Assembly: GCA_016893485.2 (NCBI GenBank) | Contig: JAFEKX020000001.1 | Coordinates: 3,472,001 to 3,536,000 of the forward strand | Source: Streptomyces sp. P3 | GTDB taxonomy: Bacteria; Actinomycetota; Actinomycetes; Streptomycetales; Streptomycetaceae | Direction: 5' to 3' | DNA: 64,000 nucleotides | Part shown: positions 1 through 11,736 of the stretch, one piece after another | Position numbering within the stretch: position 1 is the stretch's first letter | How the letters are laid out: every line of letters starts with the position of its first letter | Notes under the pieces: generated by a model | The model's database searches: none | The model's input: the letters and a program-made list of their open reading frames with translations, nothing else | What the model was told of the DNA's origin: nothing | Position numbers and translations under genes: made by a program

Positions 1-999
1 CACGACGATCTCGGCACCGGCGGCACCAGCCGCACTCGCAGCACCCCGCGCTCCGACCGACGAGGCACGCGACCCGGCCCCTTGCCCGCAGCCCCACCCT
101 CGCTCTCGCCCGCACCTCCACCCCCGTCTCCAAAGGGAGCCGCCGCGCGGACCACCTCCGGTGCGCGAACGGGTTGGGTCCGGCCCACCCAGAAGTGCTG
201 CACGGCGAAGACCGCGGCCACCAACAGCAGAACACCGAGCGCGATCACACTCCGCCGCTCCAGCCCACACCGCGTCTGCACCCACACCGGCATCCGCTCC
301 CGCAGAGCCGCCCCTGCCCGCTCCCGCCAAGCCCCCGACGCCCCGTCCCGCCGGATGCCGGCCTCACCGGCACGGTTGAAGTCTCCGGGTTCCGCCAAGT
401 CCCCGGCGTCCACGGCCACTTCAGCCGCGCCTGCGTACGAGAAGCCATCGGGCTCAGGTGCAACACCCGCCGGCGCCCCCACCGGGACCGACCGCTCCCG
501 CTCCCGCTCCAACTGCTTTGCCGCCGACTCGATCTCCCGCCCCGGCTCCGGCTGCGAATCCGGCTCCGGAACAGCCCACGGCCCAGCATCGACAGGCGCC
601 GTAGAACGAAGCCCGGCCGCCCTCACGACAGGTGGAACCGCATGCCCCCGTGCCCCAGTCATCGACGGAACCGGCCACCCCCTCGCCTCAGTCACAGGCG
701 AAACAGAGGACCCCGCCCCCTCCCCTACCGGCGAACCAGAGCCCGTGCCCCCACCTTCGCCGCCACCGACCCCCTCAACGCCACCACCACCCGGCGGCCC
801 ACTCCCCAACTCCCCCGCTCCTCGGCCCGTTCACCGAAGAGCAGTTCCGCCCGCCGCCGAAGTTCCTCAGCCGAAGCCTGACGATGTGCCCGCCCCCGTG
901 TCGCCGGTCGGCGATACCGAGTCCGGCCGTCGGAGAACAGGGGGCGCGGCCCGGGCCGCTGGTCGCAGTCGCTGTGTGTGAGCGTGATCGAAGTGCCAT
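1..999 (-). CDS. ComEA-like competence protein, partial at window edge, frame broken
   Basis: Reads leftward from an ATG at 999 and runs off the window. In order the product shows a basic N-terminus beginning MALRSRSHTATATSG, a helical stretch containing ASAEELRRRAELLFGER, about 150 residues rich in Gly, Pro, Glu and Val, one membrane segment (SVIALGVLLLVAAVFAV, about 300-250), then an Ala-rich linker SAAGAAGAEIVV at the edge, where ComEA proteins enter their SLBB and helix-hairpin-helix DNA-binding parts. Those domains lie outside the window, so the call rests on this architecture plus location beside degV and leuS; comEC would be expected next. The role would be binding DNA at the membrane for uptake; in Streptomyces this is unproven. 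The frame changes near 945, 812 and 70, apparently single-base errors. Could instead be another single-pass membrane protein. Confidence 0.55.
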
Positions 1000-1201
1000 G
1001 TGCCGAGCATCGGACATCTCGCGACTTCGCGATGATCTTGGTCAATTCCCGGGGACGACAGCCCAGTTGTGGATAACTCCGTCACCCATACGGGCGTCCC
1101 CGCACAAGGCACCGGCCCGAACACCGGCCCTCACCCACCTCGCCGACGAACATCGCCGTGGCCAACCCGCCCTCGGCGAACTCGGTCCCCGGCAACCCCC
1201 G

Positions 1202-2047
1202 TCACCGAGCCGAAACCACAGCCCCCAACAACCCAGGCCCGGTATGCGCCCCAATTACCGCCCCGACCTCGCTCACATGCAGATCGGCCAGCCCCGGAAC
1301 TCGCGCCCGCAACCGGTCCGCGAGCGCCGACGCCCGCTCGGGCGCGGAGAGGTGATGGACCGCGATGTCGACCTGCGCACTGCCCGCCCGGTCCGCCGCG
1401 AGTTCCTCAAGGCGGGCGATCGCCTTCGACGCCGTCCGGACCTTCTCCAGGAGTTCGATGCGCCCGCCCTCCAGCTGGAGCAGCGGTTTCACAGCGAGCG
1501 CGGAGCCGAACAGCGCCTGGGCCGCGCCGATACGGCCGCCCCGGCGCAGATAGTCCAGGGTGTCGACGTAGAAGTAGGCGGACGTACCGGCGGCCCGCTT
1601 CTCCGCGGCCGTCACCGCCTCGTCCACCGTGCCGCCTGCGTCCGCCGTCTCGGCCGCGGCGAGGGCGCAGAAGCCGAGTGCCATCGCGACCATCCCGGTG
1701 TCCACAACCCGCACCGGCACGGGTGCCTCACGCGCCGCGACGACGGCGGCGTCGTAGGTGCCGGAGAGTTCGGCGGAGAGGTGGAGGGAGACGATGCCGG
1801 TGGCGCCGGACTCGGCGACCTTGCGGTAGGTGTCCGCGAAGAGCTGGGGGCTGGGGCGCGAGGTGGTAACCGAGCGTCGCTTCTGCAGGGCCTGGGCCAG
1901 GGAGCGGGTGGAGATCTCGGTGCCCTCTTCGAGCGCTCGGTCGCCGAGGACCACGGTCAGCGGCACTGCTGTGATGCCGTGGCGCTCCATCGTCAGCGGC
2001 GGCAGGTAGGCCGTTGAATCGGTGACGATCGCGACATGGCGGGACAT
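1202..2047 (-). CDS. DegV family fatty-acid-binding protein
   Basis: Intact 281-residue protein, the usual length for DegV proteins. The N-terminus HVAIVTDSTAYLPP carries the family's (T)DSTADLP signature. SLHLSAELSGTYDAA holds the conserved SSxLSGTYxxA segment, with His-Leu in place of the second Ser. VRVVDTGMVAMALGF and DTLDYLRRGGRIG (DTLxYLxKGGRIG) are also family motifs, as is LLQLEGGRIELLEKVRT. DegV/FakB proteins bind a fatty acid and in Firmicutes present it to the kinase FakA; no FakA partner is seen here, so the role in this organism is open. It starts at ATG 2047, and about 200 bases separate its stop from the comEA-like start, so the two may still be co-transcribed. Confidence 0.93.
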   Translation of the reverse strand: MSRHVAIVTDSTAYLPPLTMERHGITAVPLTVVLGDRALEEGTEISTRSLAQALQKRRSVTTSRPSPQLFADTYRKVAESGATGIVSLHLSAELSGTYDAAVVAAREAPVPVRVVDTGMVAMALGFCALAAAETADAGGTVDEAVTAAEKRAAGTSAYFYVDTLDYLRRGGRIGAAQALFGSALAVKPLLQLEGGRIELLEKVRTASKAIARLEELAADRAGSAQVDIAVHHLSAPERASALADRLRARVPGLADLHVSEVGAVIGAHTGPGLLGAVVSAR

Positions 2048-2155
2048 GAGCTGGAGGTTACCTGCCGTAGCGGCCGGGCGGCAGCCCGACCCCTTTCACC
2101 TGGGCCGGAACCGGCCGGATCCTTACACGTCGCACACGCGCACCGTGCCGCGCGA

Positions 2156-2889
2156 TCAAGTCGTGCTCTCCGGGCGGGGTTTCTTCTGCCACGGGTAGCT
2201 GGGTCGCCGTCCCGGCGGGGTGATGGCGGACGGGGTCGGCTCCTCGGGAGCGGGGCGGGAGCGCGGGGGCTCCGGCCAGGTCTGCCGGGTCGTCGTGGCG
2301 TCGGCGGCCGGGGCGTCGGGCCACGGAGGCGGCGTGTGGTCGGACTTCGTCCAGTGCCGGAGGGCGCCGGCCTCCATGTCTATCTGGGCGCTGAGCGAGT
2401 CCAGGTCGTCCTCCGCGAAGCGGCCGGCCCGGTCGCGGGCGGCCCAGCGCAGTGAGTCCGCCGACTTCGTGATGCGCTCGGTGCGCTCGCGCAGGGCGGG
2501 CAGCCGCTCGGCGAGGGTCTTGCGGTCGGGCTCGGACTCCAAGCGCCTCAGCTCGCCGTCGAGTTCGCGGCCGTGGGCGCTGAGCCGCTCGAAGAGGCCG
2601 AGGGACTCCTTGAGGGACTCGTCCTCGGTCACGCCCGCGCGCGCAGCGCGTCCTGGGTCGCGCGCATCGACGTCCGCAGGGCGAGGCGCAGTTGGGCCAC
2701 TTGTCCCTGCGGGCCGGGCTGGGCGAAGGACTTGGCGCGCAGGGTGTGGTCCTCGACCGAGCGCCGGGCCTGCGCGACCGTGCGGTCGACGCCGCGCTTG
2801 GCCGCGCCGATCGCCTTCACCGCGGCATAGCCGCCGAGCACCACGAACAGCAGGAAGAGAAGGGCGAAGACTGTGATCACGGCTTCCAA
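2156..2889 (-). CDS. Conserved small membrane protein with helical tail, one frame break
   Basis: No function recognised. A TTG start at 2889 is preferred because GGAGGAG lies 2-3 bases upstream and the product then begins directly with a membrane helix (VITVFALLFLLFVVLGGYAA). About 75 residues follow with many Arg, Lys, Gln and Ala (GAAKRGVDRTVAQARRSVED), then a charged, probably coiled-coil section (LFERLSAHGRELDGELRRLE) and a Pro-rich C-terminus ending PRPESTT. The frame shifts near 2632 in a CG-repeat; one missing base restores continuity into GVTEDESLKESLG. It lies between degV and leuS on the same strand, and I would expect a counterpart in other Streptomyces at the same place. Confidence 0.7.
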
Positions 2890-3099
2890 CGCTCCTCCAC
2901 CGGCTCCGGGCGGCACACACCGCGCCGCTCTTCCAAGGTAAACGCAACGGGCAGGTCCCGAGTTCCACAGGAACCCCGAACCTGCCCGTAGGGGACTACC
3001 CGAGGCAACCGCCCCAACCCGGCGAAGAGCTACACCAAGGCACTCGCCCCGACCCCGCCGATGGCCCGCGCAGAACTACGGAACTACCGAACCACCGAA

Positions 3100-5978
<2,879 letters not shown>

Positions 5979-6065
5979 GATCCTCAAAGCTCCATCGATC
6001 GTCTCTGCCAGCGGCTGCGACATTCAGGCTGTGACATCCGCCATGGACATCCACCAAATGAAAAA

Positions 6066-6085
6066 TCCCCTCGCACAGGAGGGGA
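6066..6085 (-). terminator. Candidate leuS attenuator terminator
   Basis: On the minus strand a perfect 7-bp stem (TCCCCTC/GAGGGGA) with loop CTGTGC is followed directly by five T residues (6065-6061), a classic intrinsic terminator. It lies about 85 bases before the leuS start and 46 bases after the leader-peptide stop, so it would cut transcription before leuS unless an alternative fold forms. Confidence 0.8.
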
Positions 6086-6098
6086 CGCCGCGCCGATT

Positions 6099-6125
6099 CC
6101 GACCTCACCGTTCGCCGGTGGTCGG
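6099..6125 (-). promoter_or_regulatory. Hairpin between leuS leader peptide and terminator
   Basis: Two 5-bp stem blocks (CCGAC/GTCGG and CACCG/CGGTG) enclose the loop TTCGC as written on the plus strand, with a 2-base bulge. It sits just after the leader-peptide stop codon and just before the terminator, the place of a pause or anti-antiterminator hairpin in ribosome-mediated attenuators. I did not fold alternative structures, so the antiterminator partner is not identified. Confidence 0.5.
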
Positions 6126-6131
6126 GACTGA

Positions 6132-6170
6132 TCAGCGCGGCTCGCTAAGCAGAAGGCGTACAGCACGCAT
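6132..6170 (-). CDS. leuS leader peptide (12 residues, three Leu codons)
   Basis: A short ORF encodes MRAVRLLLSEPR then TGA. It holds three consecutive leucine codons, CTT CTG CTT; CTT is rare in Streptomyces, which makes translation sensitive to charged tRNA-Leu. No Shine-Dalgarno is seen, but TACTCT lies 7-12 bases before the ATG and fits a -10 box, so the mRNA may be leaderless, starting at or next to the ATG. A hairpin and then a T-tract terminator follow before leuS. The arrangement matches known amino-acid operon attenuators: ribosomes stalled at Leu codons would favour antitermination and raise LeuRS. Function is inferred from sequence only. Confidence 0.75.
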   Translation of the reverse strand: MRAVRLLLSEPR

Positions 6171-6420
6171 GGCGTCAGAGTACCGCAGCCCTTGAGCACA
6201 ACGCGACGCGCTTCCGTATCACCCTTGGCACCCTGACCACACCGGCCCGGACTGAACCAAGTTCAAGGACTACCTTCGCGTACCAGCCTCTACGGGACAT
6301 CACAGCAAGCGCATTGTCGTTTGATAACAACGCAATAACTCAAACCTCGTACCCACCGGTATGGAGCCACTTAGAGTTCGGCAGCGGGACCGCTTTCCCG
6401 ATACTGCTCGGAGTTGCCCC

Positions 6421-7753
6421 CATGAACCCTCGTCGTAGTACCAGTTCGCTCCCCAAGCCGGGCCGTTCGGCCTATGGCGTGGTGAGCCTTGTCGTCCTGA
6501 TCTTCATACCCGTGTTCGTGCTGCTCGGAGGCAGCCGGGTACAGGACTTCCTCAACTTCGGTGCGGGCGTTCTCTCGCTCGTCTCCCTCACCTGCTCGGT
6601 GATCTGGGGCTGGTCGCCCAGGACCGGGTCATCCTGAACATCCGCCAGCGGATCGTGGCCCAGGGCATCCACCGGGTGACCGCCGTGGGGTCGATCGCCT
6701 TCCTGGTGATCCACATCACGGTCAAGCTGGCACTCGACCACACCGTCCTGATCGCCGCGCTGATCCCCTTCAGCCTCGGCGTGAAGGGCAGCGCCGGGCT
6801 CATCGGCCTGGGGTCCCTGGCCGGCCTGCTCATGATCTTCGTGGGCATCACCGGCGCCCTGCGCAACCAGTTCGCGTCCCCGCGCCCGTCGCCGCCCGCT
6901 GGCGCGCGATGCACATGCTGGCCTACCCGGCCTGGTGCGCGGCGCTGGTCCACGGCCTGTTCGCGGGCCGCGCGGCGAAGCCGTTCTTCATGATCTCGTA
7001 CGAGCTGTGCCTGGTCGGGGTCGCCGCCGCCCTCGCCCTGCGCTCGGCGCCCCGCCCGTTCAAGCGGAAGTTCGCCGACAAGGTCGCCAGGCTCCTGGGC
7101 AACGAGGAGCGTCCCGGCCTGGACGAACTCGACGCGAGCCGGGGCCGCGTGGGCGAGTCCACCCTGCCGGGCTTCGAGAGCCGGCGTCCGGCCGAGGGCC
7201 GACGGGCCGCGCGGCAGCCCTCGTTCACCGAGACCGGGTCGCTCCCGCGCGTGGACCCCGCCGCCACGTACGAGACCAGGTCCATGACCCCGGAGACCGC
7301 CAGGAACGACTTCGCGGCCGCCTACCGCACCGCCACGCCGGAGTCCACCGGCCAGATGCCGTACGTCACCGACCAGATCGCGCACCTGAACGTGCCCATG
7401 GACATGCAGAACACCCAGGCCGTCCCGCGCGCGGACAACGGGGGCAGCACCTCGGGCAGCTGGCCGATCCCGTCGCCGCCGCCGGTCGGCGAGGCGCCCC
7501 GTCGGCTTACGACCCGCTCCAGGACACCGGTTACAACATCCCTACGTACAACAACAATTCGGGCACGGGCGGCTATGGGGAGGGATACGCGTACCCGACA
7601 GGTGAGTCGAACGGCACCTCCGGTACGTACAACCCCAATGACACGTACAACAGCGGTCCCGCCACTGATCAAACGCCCAACGCTTCGTACGACTTCGACG
7701 CGCAGGGCGGCTCGGGCGAACCTTGGAACACGCCTTCCGGAGGCTATAGGTGA
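6421..7753 (+). CDS. Membrane cytochrome b / ferric-reductase-like protein, three frame breaks
   Basis: Reconstructed product has about five membrane segments: YGVVSLVVLIFIPVFVLLGG, NFGAGVLSLVSLTCSVIWG, TAVGSIAFLVIHITVKLAL, a long double segment around SAGLIGLGSLAGLLMIFVG, and MISYELCLVGVAAALAL. Histidines lie in or next to helices (GIHRVTAV, LVIHITVKLALDH, MHMLAYPAWCAALVHGLFAG), the pattern for two b-type haems in ferric-reductase-like transmembrane proteins. A cytoplasmic charged region follows, then an unusual C-terminus rich in Tyr, Asn, Gly, Ser and Thr. Breaks near 6612, 6887 and 7503 each look like one lost G or C. The start at 6421 is preferred over one at 6314 because of GGAG upstream and a compact N-terminus. 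The next gene overlaps by four bases (GTGA), so the two proteins are probably made together and may form one electron-transfer unit. Confidence 0.75.
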
Positions 7754-9363
7754 ACGAGGCCCTGCCCGACGTCCCAGAAGTCCGCGTCGTCGGGCTTCCG
7801 CAGCTCACGTCAGGCTTCGACCTTGTCGAGCGACTCGACCTGCCCATGCACCTCAAGGTGCACGGGCCGCTCGAACCGATGGGCGGGGAGCAGCTCGCGA
7901 AGCTCTCCGAGGCCATCAACCTGAAGGGCCGCGGCGGCGCGGGCTTCCCCTTCCACAAGAAGCTGCGGTCGGTCGCCGAGGCGGCGATCAAACGCGGCGT
8001 ACGACCGGTCGTCGTCGTCAACGGCAGTGAGGACGAACCGGCCTGCCGCAAGGACACGGTGCTCATCAACCGTGCCCCGCACCTCATCCTGGACGGCGCT
8101 CTCCTGGTCGCCGAGGCCCTGGGTGCCCGCACGCTCGTGGTGGGGGTCACCAGGAGTCGACGCAGCGCTCCATGGAGGCGGCACTCTCGGAGCGCGGCCT
8201 GAGCAACACCCGCCGCTCGGCACTGAAGGCGTTCGTCCAGCGCAACCCGGTCCGCATGGTCACCGGTGCCGCCGCGTCACTGATCCGCTCGATCGACGGC
8301 GGCCCGGCGATCCCGCCCGGCCGCAAGGTCAGCGCCTCCCAGAACGGCGTCGGCGGCGCCCCCACCCTGCTGTCGAACGCCGAGACGTTCGCCCAACTCG
8401 CCATCGCCGCCCGCATCGGCCCCGAGCGCTATGGCAACACCGGCCTCTACGACGAGCCCGGCACCGTCATGCTCACGGTCTCCGGGGCGGTCGCGCGCCC
8501 CATGGTGCTCGAGGTCCCCACCGGCGTACCGCTGCGCTACGTCCTGCAGTTGGCCGGCGCCCCGCCGGTCCCCCCAGGGTGTGTTGACGGGCGGTTACCA
8601 CGGCAAGTGGATCGACGCGGCGACGGTCAATGAGGCGATCGTCTCCCGCAACTCCCTGGACGCGGTGGGCGGCGCGCTCGGCGCGGGCGCCATCATGCCG
8701 ATCACCCAGGAGACCTGCCCGCTGGGCGAGTCGCTGCGCGTGGCCCAGTGGCTGGCCGACGAGAGCGCGGGACAGTGCGGTCCCTGCTACCTCGGTCTGC
8801 CCGCCGCCGCGCGCGGCATGGAGGACATCCTCAACGGCGGCGGCCCGGCCGCCCTGGAGGCGCTCAAGCAGGTCGCCAAGGCCGTGAAGCGGCGCGGCGC
8901 GTGCTCGCATCCGGACGGCTCCGCGATGTTCCTGGAGTCGACCATCAAGGCGTTCACGGACGACCTCGCCGCCCACGTCCTCGGGAACGGCTGCGGAAGG
9001 CCCGTGGAGGGCGTTCTGCCGCTCTTCGAGGGCGGCCAGCTCCCGGCGGGCATCACGAGCGGCGCGGAGGCCGAGGAGAGCGGTCCCAGCCGTCAGAAGA
9101 TCTACGTCGACTGGACGCTGTGCCGAGGCCACGGTCTGTGCGCGGACATCCTCCCGGAGGTCTTCGAACTCGGCGCGGACGGCTTCCCCACCGTCGCGCA
9201 GGCGCAGGTGCCTCGGTACGCGGAGGCGAAGGCGCTGCGCGCGGTGCGCCGTTGCCCGGCGCTCGCCCTGCGTCTGGAGGAGGAGGCTCCGCGGGACAAG
9301 ACCCCGTCCCGCAACCTGCCGGTCCTCTCCCAGGGCCGCGGCCGGCGGGCCCTGGGCCGCTGA
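7750..9363 (+). CDS. NuoF-like NADH/quinone oxidoreductase subunit fused to a ferredoxin, two frame breaks
   Basis: The N-terminal half is NuoF-like: the GRGGAGFPFHKK nucleotide/flavin loop, then VVNGSEDEPACRKD, then GGAPTLLSNAETFAQL, an SLBB-type part (VPTGVPLRYVLQLAG), and a cluster-binding segment ESAGQCGPCYLGL with a later Cys in KRRGACSHPDGS. Canonical NuoF has ESCGxCxPC; the first Cys is Ala here. The last 70 residues form a small ferredoxin, YVDWTLCRGHGLCADILPEV ending with CPALAL, with three Cys and a CxxHGxC arrangement typical of 3Fe-4S ferredoxins that serve P450s. Breaks lie near 8150 (a lost G) and 8575 (an extra C in a run of six). GTG start overlaps the upstream membrane haem protein. 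Likely passes electrons between a nicotinamide or flavin donor and that membrane protein; the direction is unknown. Confidence 0.8.
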
Positions 9364-9378
9364 GCGCACGAACGGCAA

Positions 9379-9407
9379 GGCCGCCTCTTCTTGAAGAAGG
9401 GGCGGCC
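9379..9407 (+). terminator. Hairpin after the NuoF-like gene
   Basis: GGCCGCC(T)CTTC pairs with GAAGGGGCGGCC over about 12 bp with one wobble or mismatch and a tiny loop, starting 16 bases after the stop codon. No strong T-run follows. Likely terminates the two-gene plus-strand operon. Confidence 0.6.
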
Positions 9408-9444
9408 CACCGGTCCTGACCGGCGCCAACTCCCCTGAACACAC

Positions 9445-9480
9445 CGAAGGCGGATCATCCTGAGGGATGATCCGCCTTCG
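9445..9480. terminator. Perfect 16-bp inverted repeat between NuoF-like gene and tRNA-Ala
   Basis: CGAAGGCGGATCATCC pairs perfectly with its complement across the four-base loop TGAG. It lies seven bases beyond the 3' end of the leftward tRNA-Ala and after the rightward NuoF-like gene, so it can stop transcription from both sides. Confidence 0.8.
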
Positions 9481-9487
9481 ATTTCTG

Positions 9488-9560
9488 TGGAGCTAAGGAG
9501 AATTGAACTCCTGACCTCCTGCATGCCATGCAGGCGCTCTACCAACTGAGCTATAGCCCC
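9488..9560 (-). tRNA. tRNA-Ala(GGC), copy 1
   Basis: Minus strand begins GGGGCTATAGCTCAGTTGG, with acceptor stem GGGGCTA/TAGCTCC (one G-U pair), normal D arm, anticodon stem CCTGC/GCAGG with loop ATGGCAT giving anticodon GGC, and T arm containing GTTCAATTC. Discriminator base is A and the 3' CCA is not encoded. 73 nt. An identical copy lies at 12664-12736. Confidence 0.97.
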
Positions 9561-9687
9561 TTGCGATGTCCTCCGGATCTCCCCGGCGGCGACGCCAACA
9601 TTACACGGTGGACCCGGTGCACCACCAAATCGTTTCCGTTCTGTACGGATTCGACGGCTATGGTCCACCGGGCGGGCCCGCCCGGGG

Positions 9688-9921
9688 TCAAGCGGTGACG
9701 AAGGAATAGAACCGTTTCAAAGTGCAGTGCTCTTCGAGGAGTCGACCGTAGATCGGCTCGCCCTCGAGTTCGCGGTACGTCTCGATCGGATCGCCTTTTA
9801 TGATCAGCGCCCGCGCGCACTCCTCGCACCAGTACTGGTAGTCGGGATTCACCGGTTCCATGTCACGGACGATCGGCGTCCCACTGCCGCACCAGTCGCA
9901 CTTTCGCCTGTGTGCACCCAT
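9688..9921 (-). CDS. Small zinc-ribbon-like protein (77 aa), function unknown
   Basis: Intact. N-terminus MGAHRRKCDWCGSGTPI holds CxxC, and a second CxxC appears in YWCEECARAL; together they could bind one zinc ion. A Cys and an aromatic-rich tail (HCTLKRFYSFVTA) follow. ATG start at 9921. Three bases separate it from the stop of the next zinc-ribbon gene upstream, so the two form an operon running toward the tRNA. Nothing identifies a biochemical role. Confidence 0.75.
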   Translation of the reverse strand: MGAHRRKCDWCGSGTPIVRDMEPVNPDYQYWCEECARALIIKGDPIETYRELEGEPIYGRLLEEHCTLKRFYSFVTA

Positions 9922-9924
9922 CGA

Positions 9925-10098
9925 TCAGCTCCAGCTGTGGCCGCAGGCCGTGCACACGTAGGAAACTCCGCCGTTGTCACCGAGGACTTGCGCCACGTGG
10001 GCGGAACCGCAGGAAGGGCAGCTCAGGCGGGTGATCGTATCCCGTATCAACGCCGCATCGAAGAGGTGGTCGACCTCCTCGATGATGCTCGCAGGCAT
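9925..10098 (-). CDS. Small zinc-ribbon protein (57 aa)
   Basis: Starts at ATG 10098 after GGGAGGGAG; a longer upstream reading in the same frame is less likely because it overlaps the transporter's terminal region and lacks this ribosome site. A helical N-terminus (MPASIIEEVDHLFDAALI) is followed by a rubredoxin-like zinc ribbon: LSCPSCGSAHV and VCTACGHSWS, two CxxC knuckles. Such small ribbons usually mediate nucleic-acid or protein contacts. It is co-directional with, and three bases upstream of, the other zinc-ribbon gene. Confidence 0.75.
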   Translation of the reverse strand: MPASIIEEVDHLFDAALIRDTITRLSCPSCGSAHVAQVLGDNGGVSYVCTACGHSWS

Positions 10099-10166
10099 CG
10101 CTACTCCCTCCCGTCGGGCCGCGCCCCCTCCGGCCGTTTGATTCTGCCACGGCCGGACCAATACGG

Positions 10167-11634
10167 TCAGCGACGCCTTAGTACCAGTCCGGACACGGCA
10201 CCCACCGCTGCCGTCCCGGCCAGCGCGAACATGCACGCCAAAAGCGCCTCCGCAGAGGTATACGCCCCGGGGCCCCAAGTGACTCAAGCCGGTTCAAGAA
10301 CAGTGTGCCGAAAACCGCGACCCCGAGCAGCTGACCCAGCTGCGCGACCGTGGAGAGCAGTCCGCTGGCGTCCGCCGCGTCCTCGGGCCGCACCGTCGCG
10401 AGAGCCCGTGTCAGCGTCGGGCTGAAGGCGAGCGCGAGCCCGGCCCCCACGCCGACGTACGCCACGTACAGTACGGCCCCGCCGCGGTCGCCGCCTTCGA
10501 ACGCCAGGCCGACTCCCGCGACGGCCGGCATCGTGATGAGGAATCCGAGCGGGGTCAGCGCCCGCTGCCAGGCCGCCGGCCACCTGCGCCACGTCAGCCC
10601 GACCGCCCCGAAGACGACCGCCGTCGGCGCGAAGGTGAGACCGGCGCGCAGCGCGGTGAACCCGAGGCCGCCCTGGACGTGCAGCGTGAGCGCGAACAGG
10701 AAACCGGCGTTGATTGCCATCACGGCCAGGATCCGGAAGACGGCGAGACCCATCCCCGGGTGACGCAGCACACGCGGCGCGATCAGCGGGGCTCCCCACG
10801 CCGGGCGAGCCGGGACTCGTAGCCGCAGAAGGCCGCGAAGAGCACCGCCGCCGTGATGAGCGACAGCCAGGACCACAGCGGCCAGCCCTCCTCCTGCCCC
10901 AGCACCAGCGGCACCGTCAGCAGCGAGACCGCCGCCGCGAGCAGCACGAGACCCGGCACGTCGAAGGCCCGCGCCCGCTCCGGCTCCGCCCCGGCGTCCC
11001 GCGGCAGCACGCGCCTGCCGAGGACCAGGAGCACGACGCCCACGGGCACGTTGACGAGGAACACCGGACGCCAGCTCGTGCCGAACAGGTCGGCGCTGAC
11101 GAGGACCCCGCCGAGGATCTGCCCGGCGGCGGCGCCGACGGCGATGACCGCCGAGTAGATGCCGAGCGCCCGCATCCGGGCCTCGCCGACGAAGTGGCGC
11201 TGGATCAGGCTCAGCACCTGCGGGATCATCAGCGCCGAGCCGGAGCCCTGGATCAGCCGGAACACGATCAGCTCGGTCGAGCCCTGGGCCAGTCCGCAGG
11301 CGAGCGAGGCCGCGGTGAAGAGGGCGAGCCCGGCGAGATGGACGCGGGCATGGCCGAGCCGGTCGCCGAGCCGGGCGCCGGTGATCAGCAGCACCGAGTA
11401 CGTGATGGTGTAGCCGGCGATCACCAGCTGCAAGTCGGCGCCGGACGCGTGGAGTTCGGTGCCGATGGTGGGGGCGGCGACGTTCACGATGAACACGTCG
11501 AGCAGCGCCATGAACAGGGCCGCGAGGAGTACCGCGAGCATCGGCCCACGGCGATTGTCAGTGCCAGGGTCTTTACTGGTGGCAGGAGTTGGAACGGGTG
11601 CGGAATCCGGTTCCGTACGGGGTGGTGTCGTCAT
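10167..11634 (-). CDS. MFS exporter, DHA2 (14-helix) family, two frame breaks
   Basis: Product starts MTTPPRTEPDSAPVPTP and then has FMALLDVFIVNVAAPTIG, the LDxTVVNVALP motif of the DHA2 drug:proton antiporters, in helix 1. GARLGDRLGHARVHLAGLAL (loop 2-3, GxLaDrxGrkxxl) and a motif C region follow. Repeated hydrophobic segments continue to a reconstructed end AGTAAVGAVSGLVLRRR. Frames change near 10797 and near 10275. Exports an unknown hydrophobic or cationic compound across the membrane using proton motive force. The XRE-type regulator at 11737 is divergent with about 100 bases between, so it probably controls this gene. Confidence 0.88.
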
Positions 11635-11736
11635 GCGGTCGAGCGTGAGGGCGCTCCGGTACGGGTGCCGAGAGCCCGCTGATGCTGGTACTGCCAGCAC
11701 CTGGCACGGACCGAGCCGGGCGTCGAGCATGGGGAT

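Noticed and set aside
5979..6200. T-box riboswitch upstream of leuS
   Set aside because: No TGGN-containing T-box motif or specifier loop was found; the Leu-rich short ORF plus terminator explains the region better.
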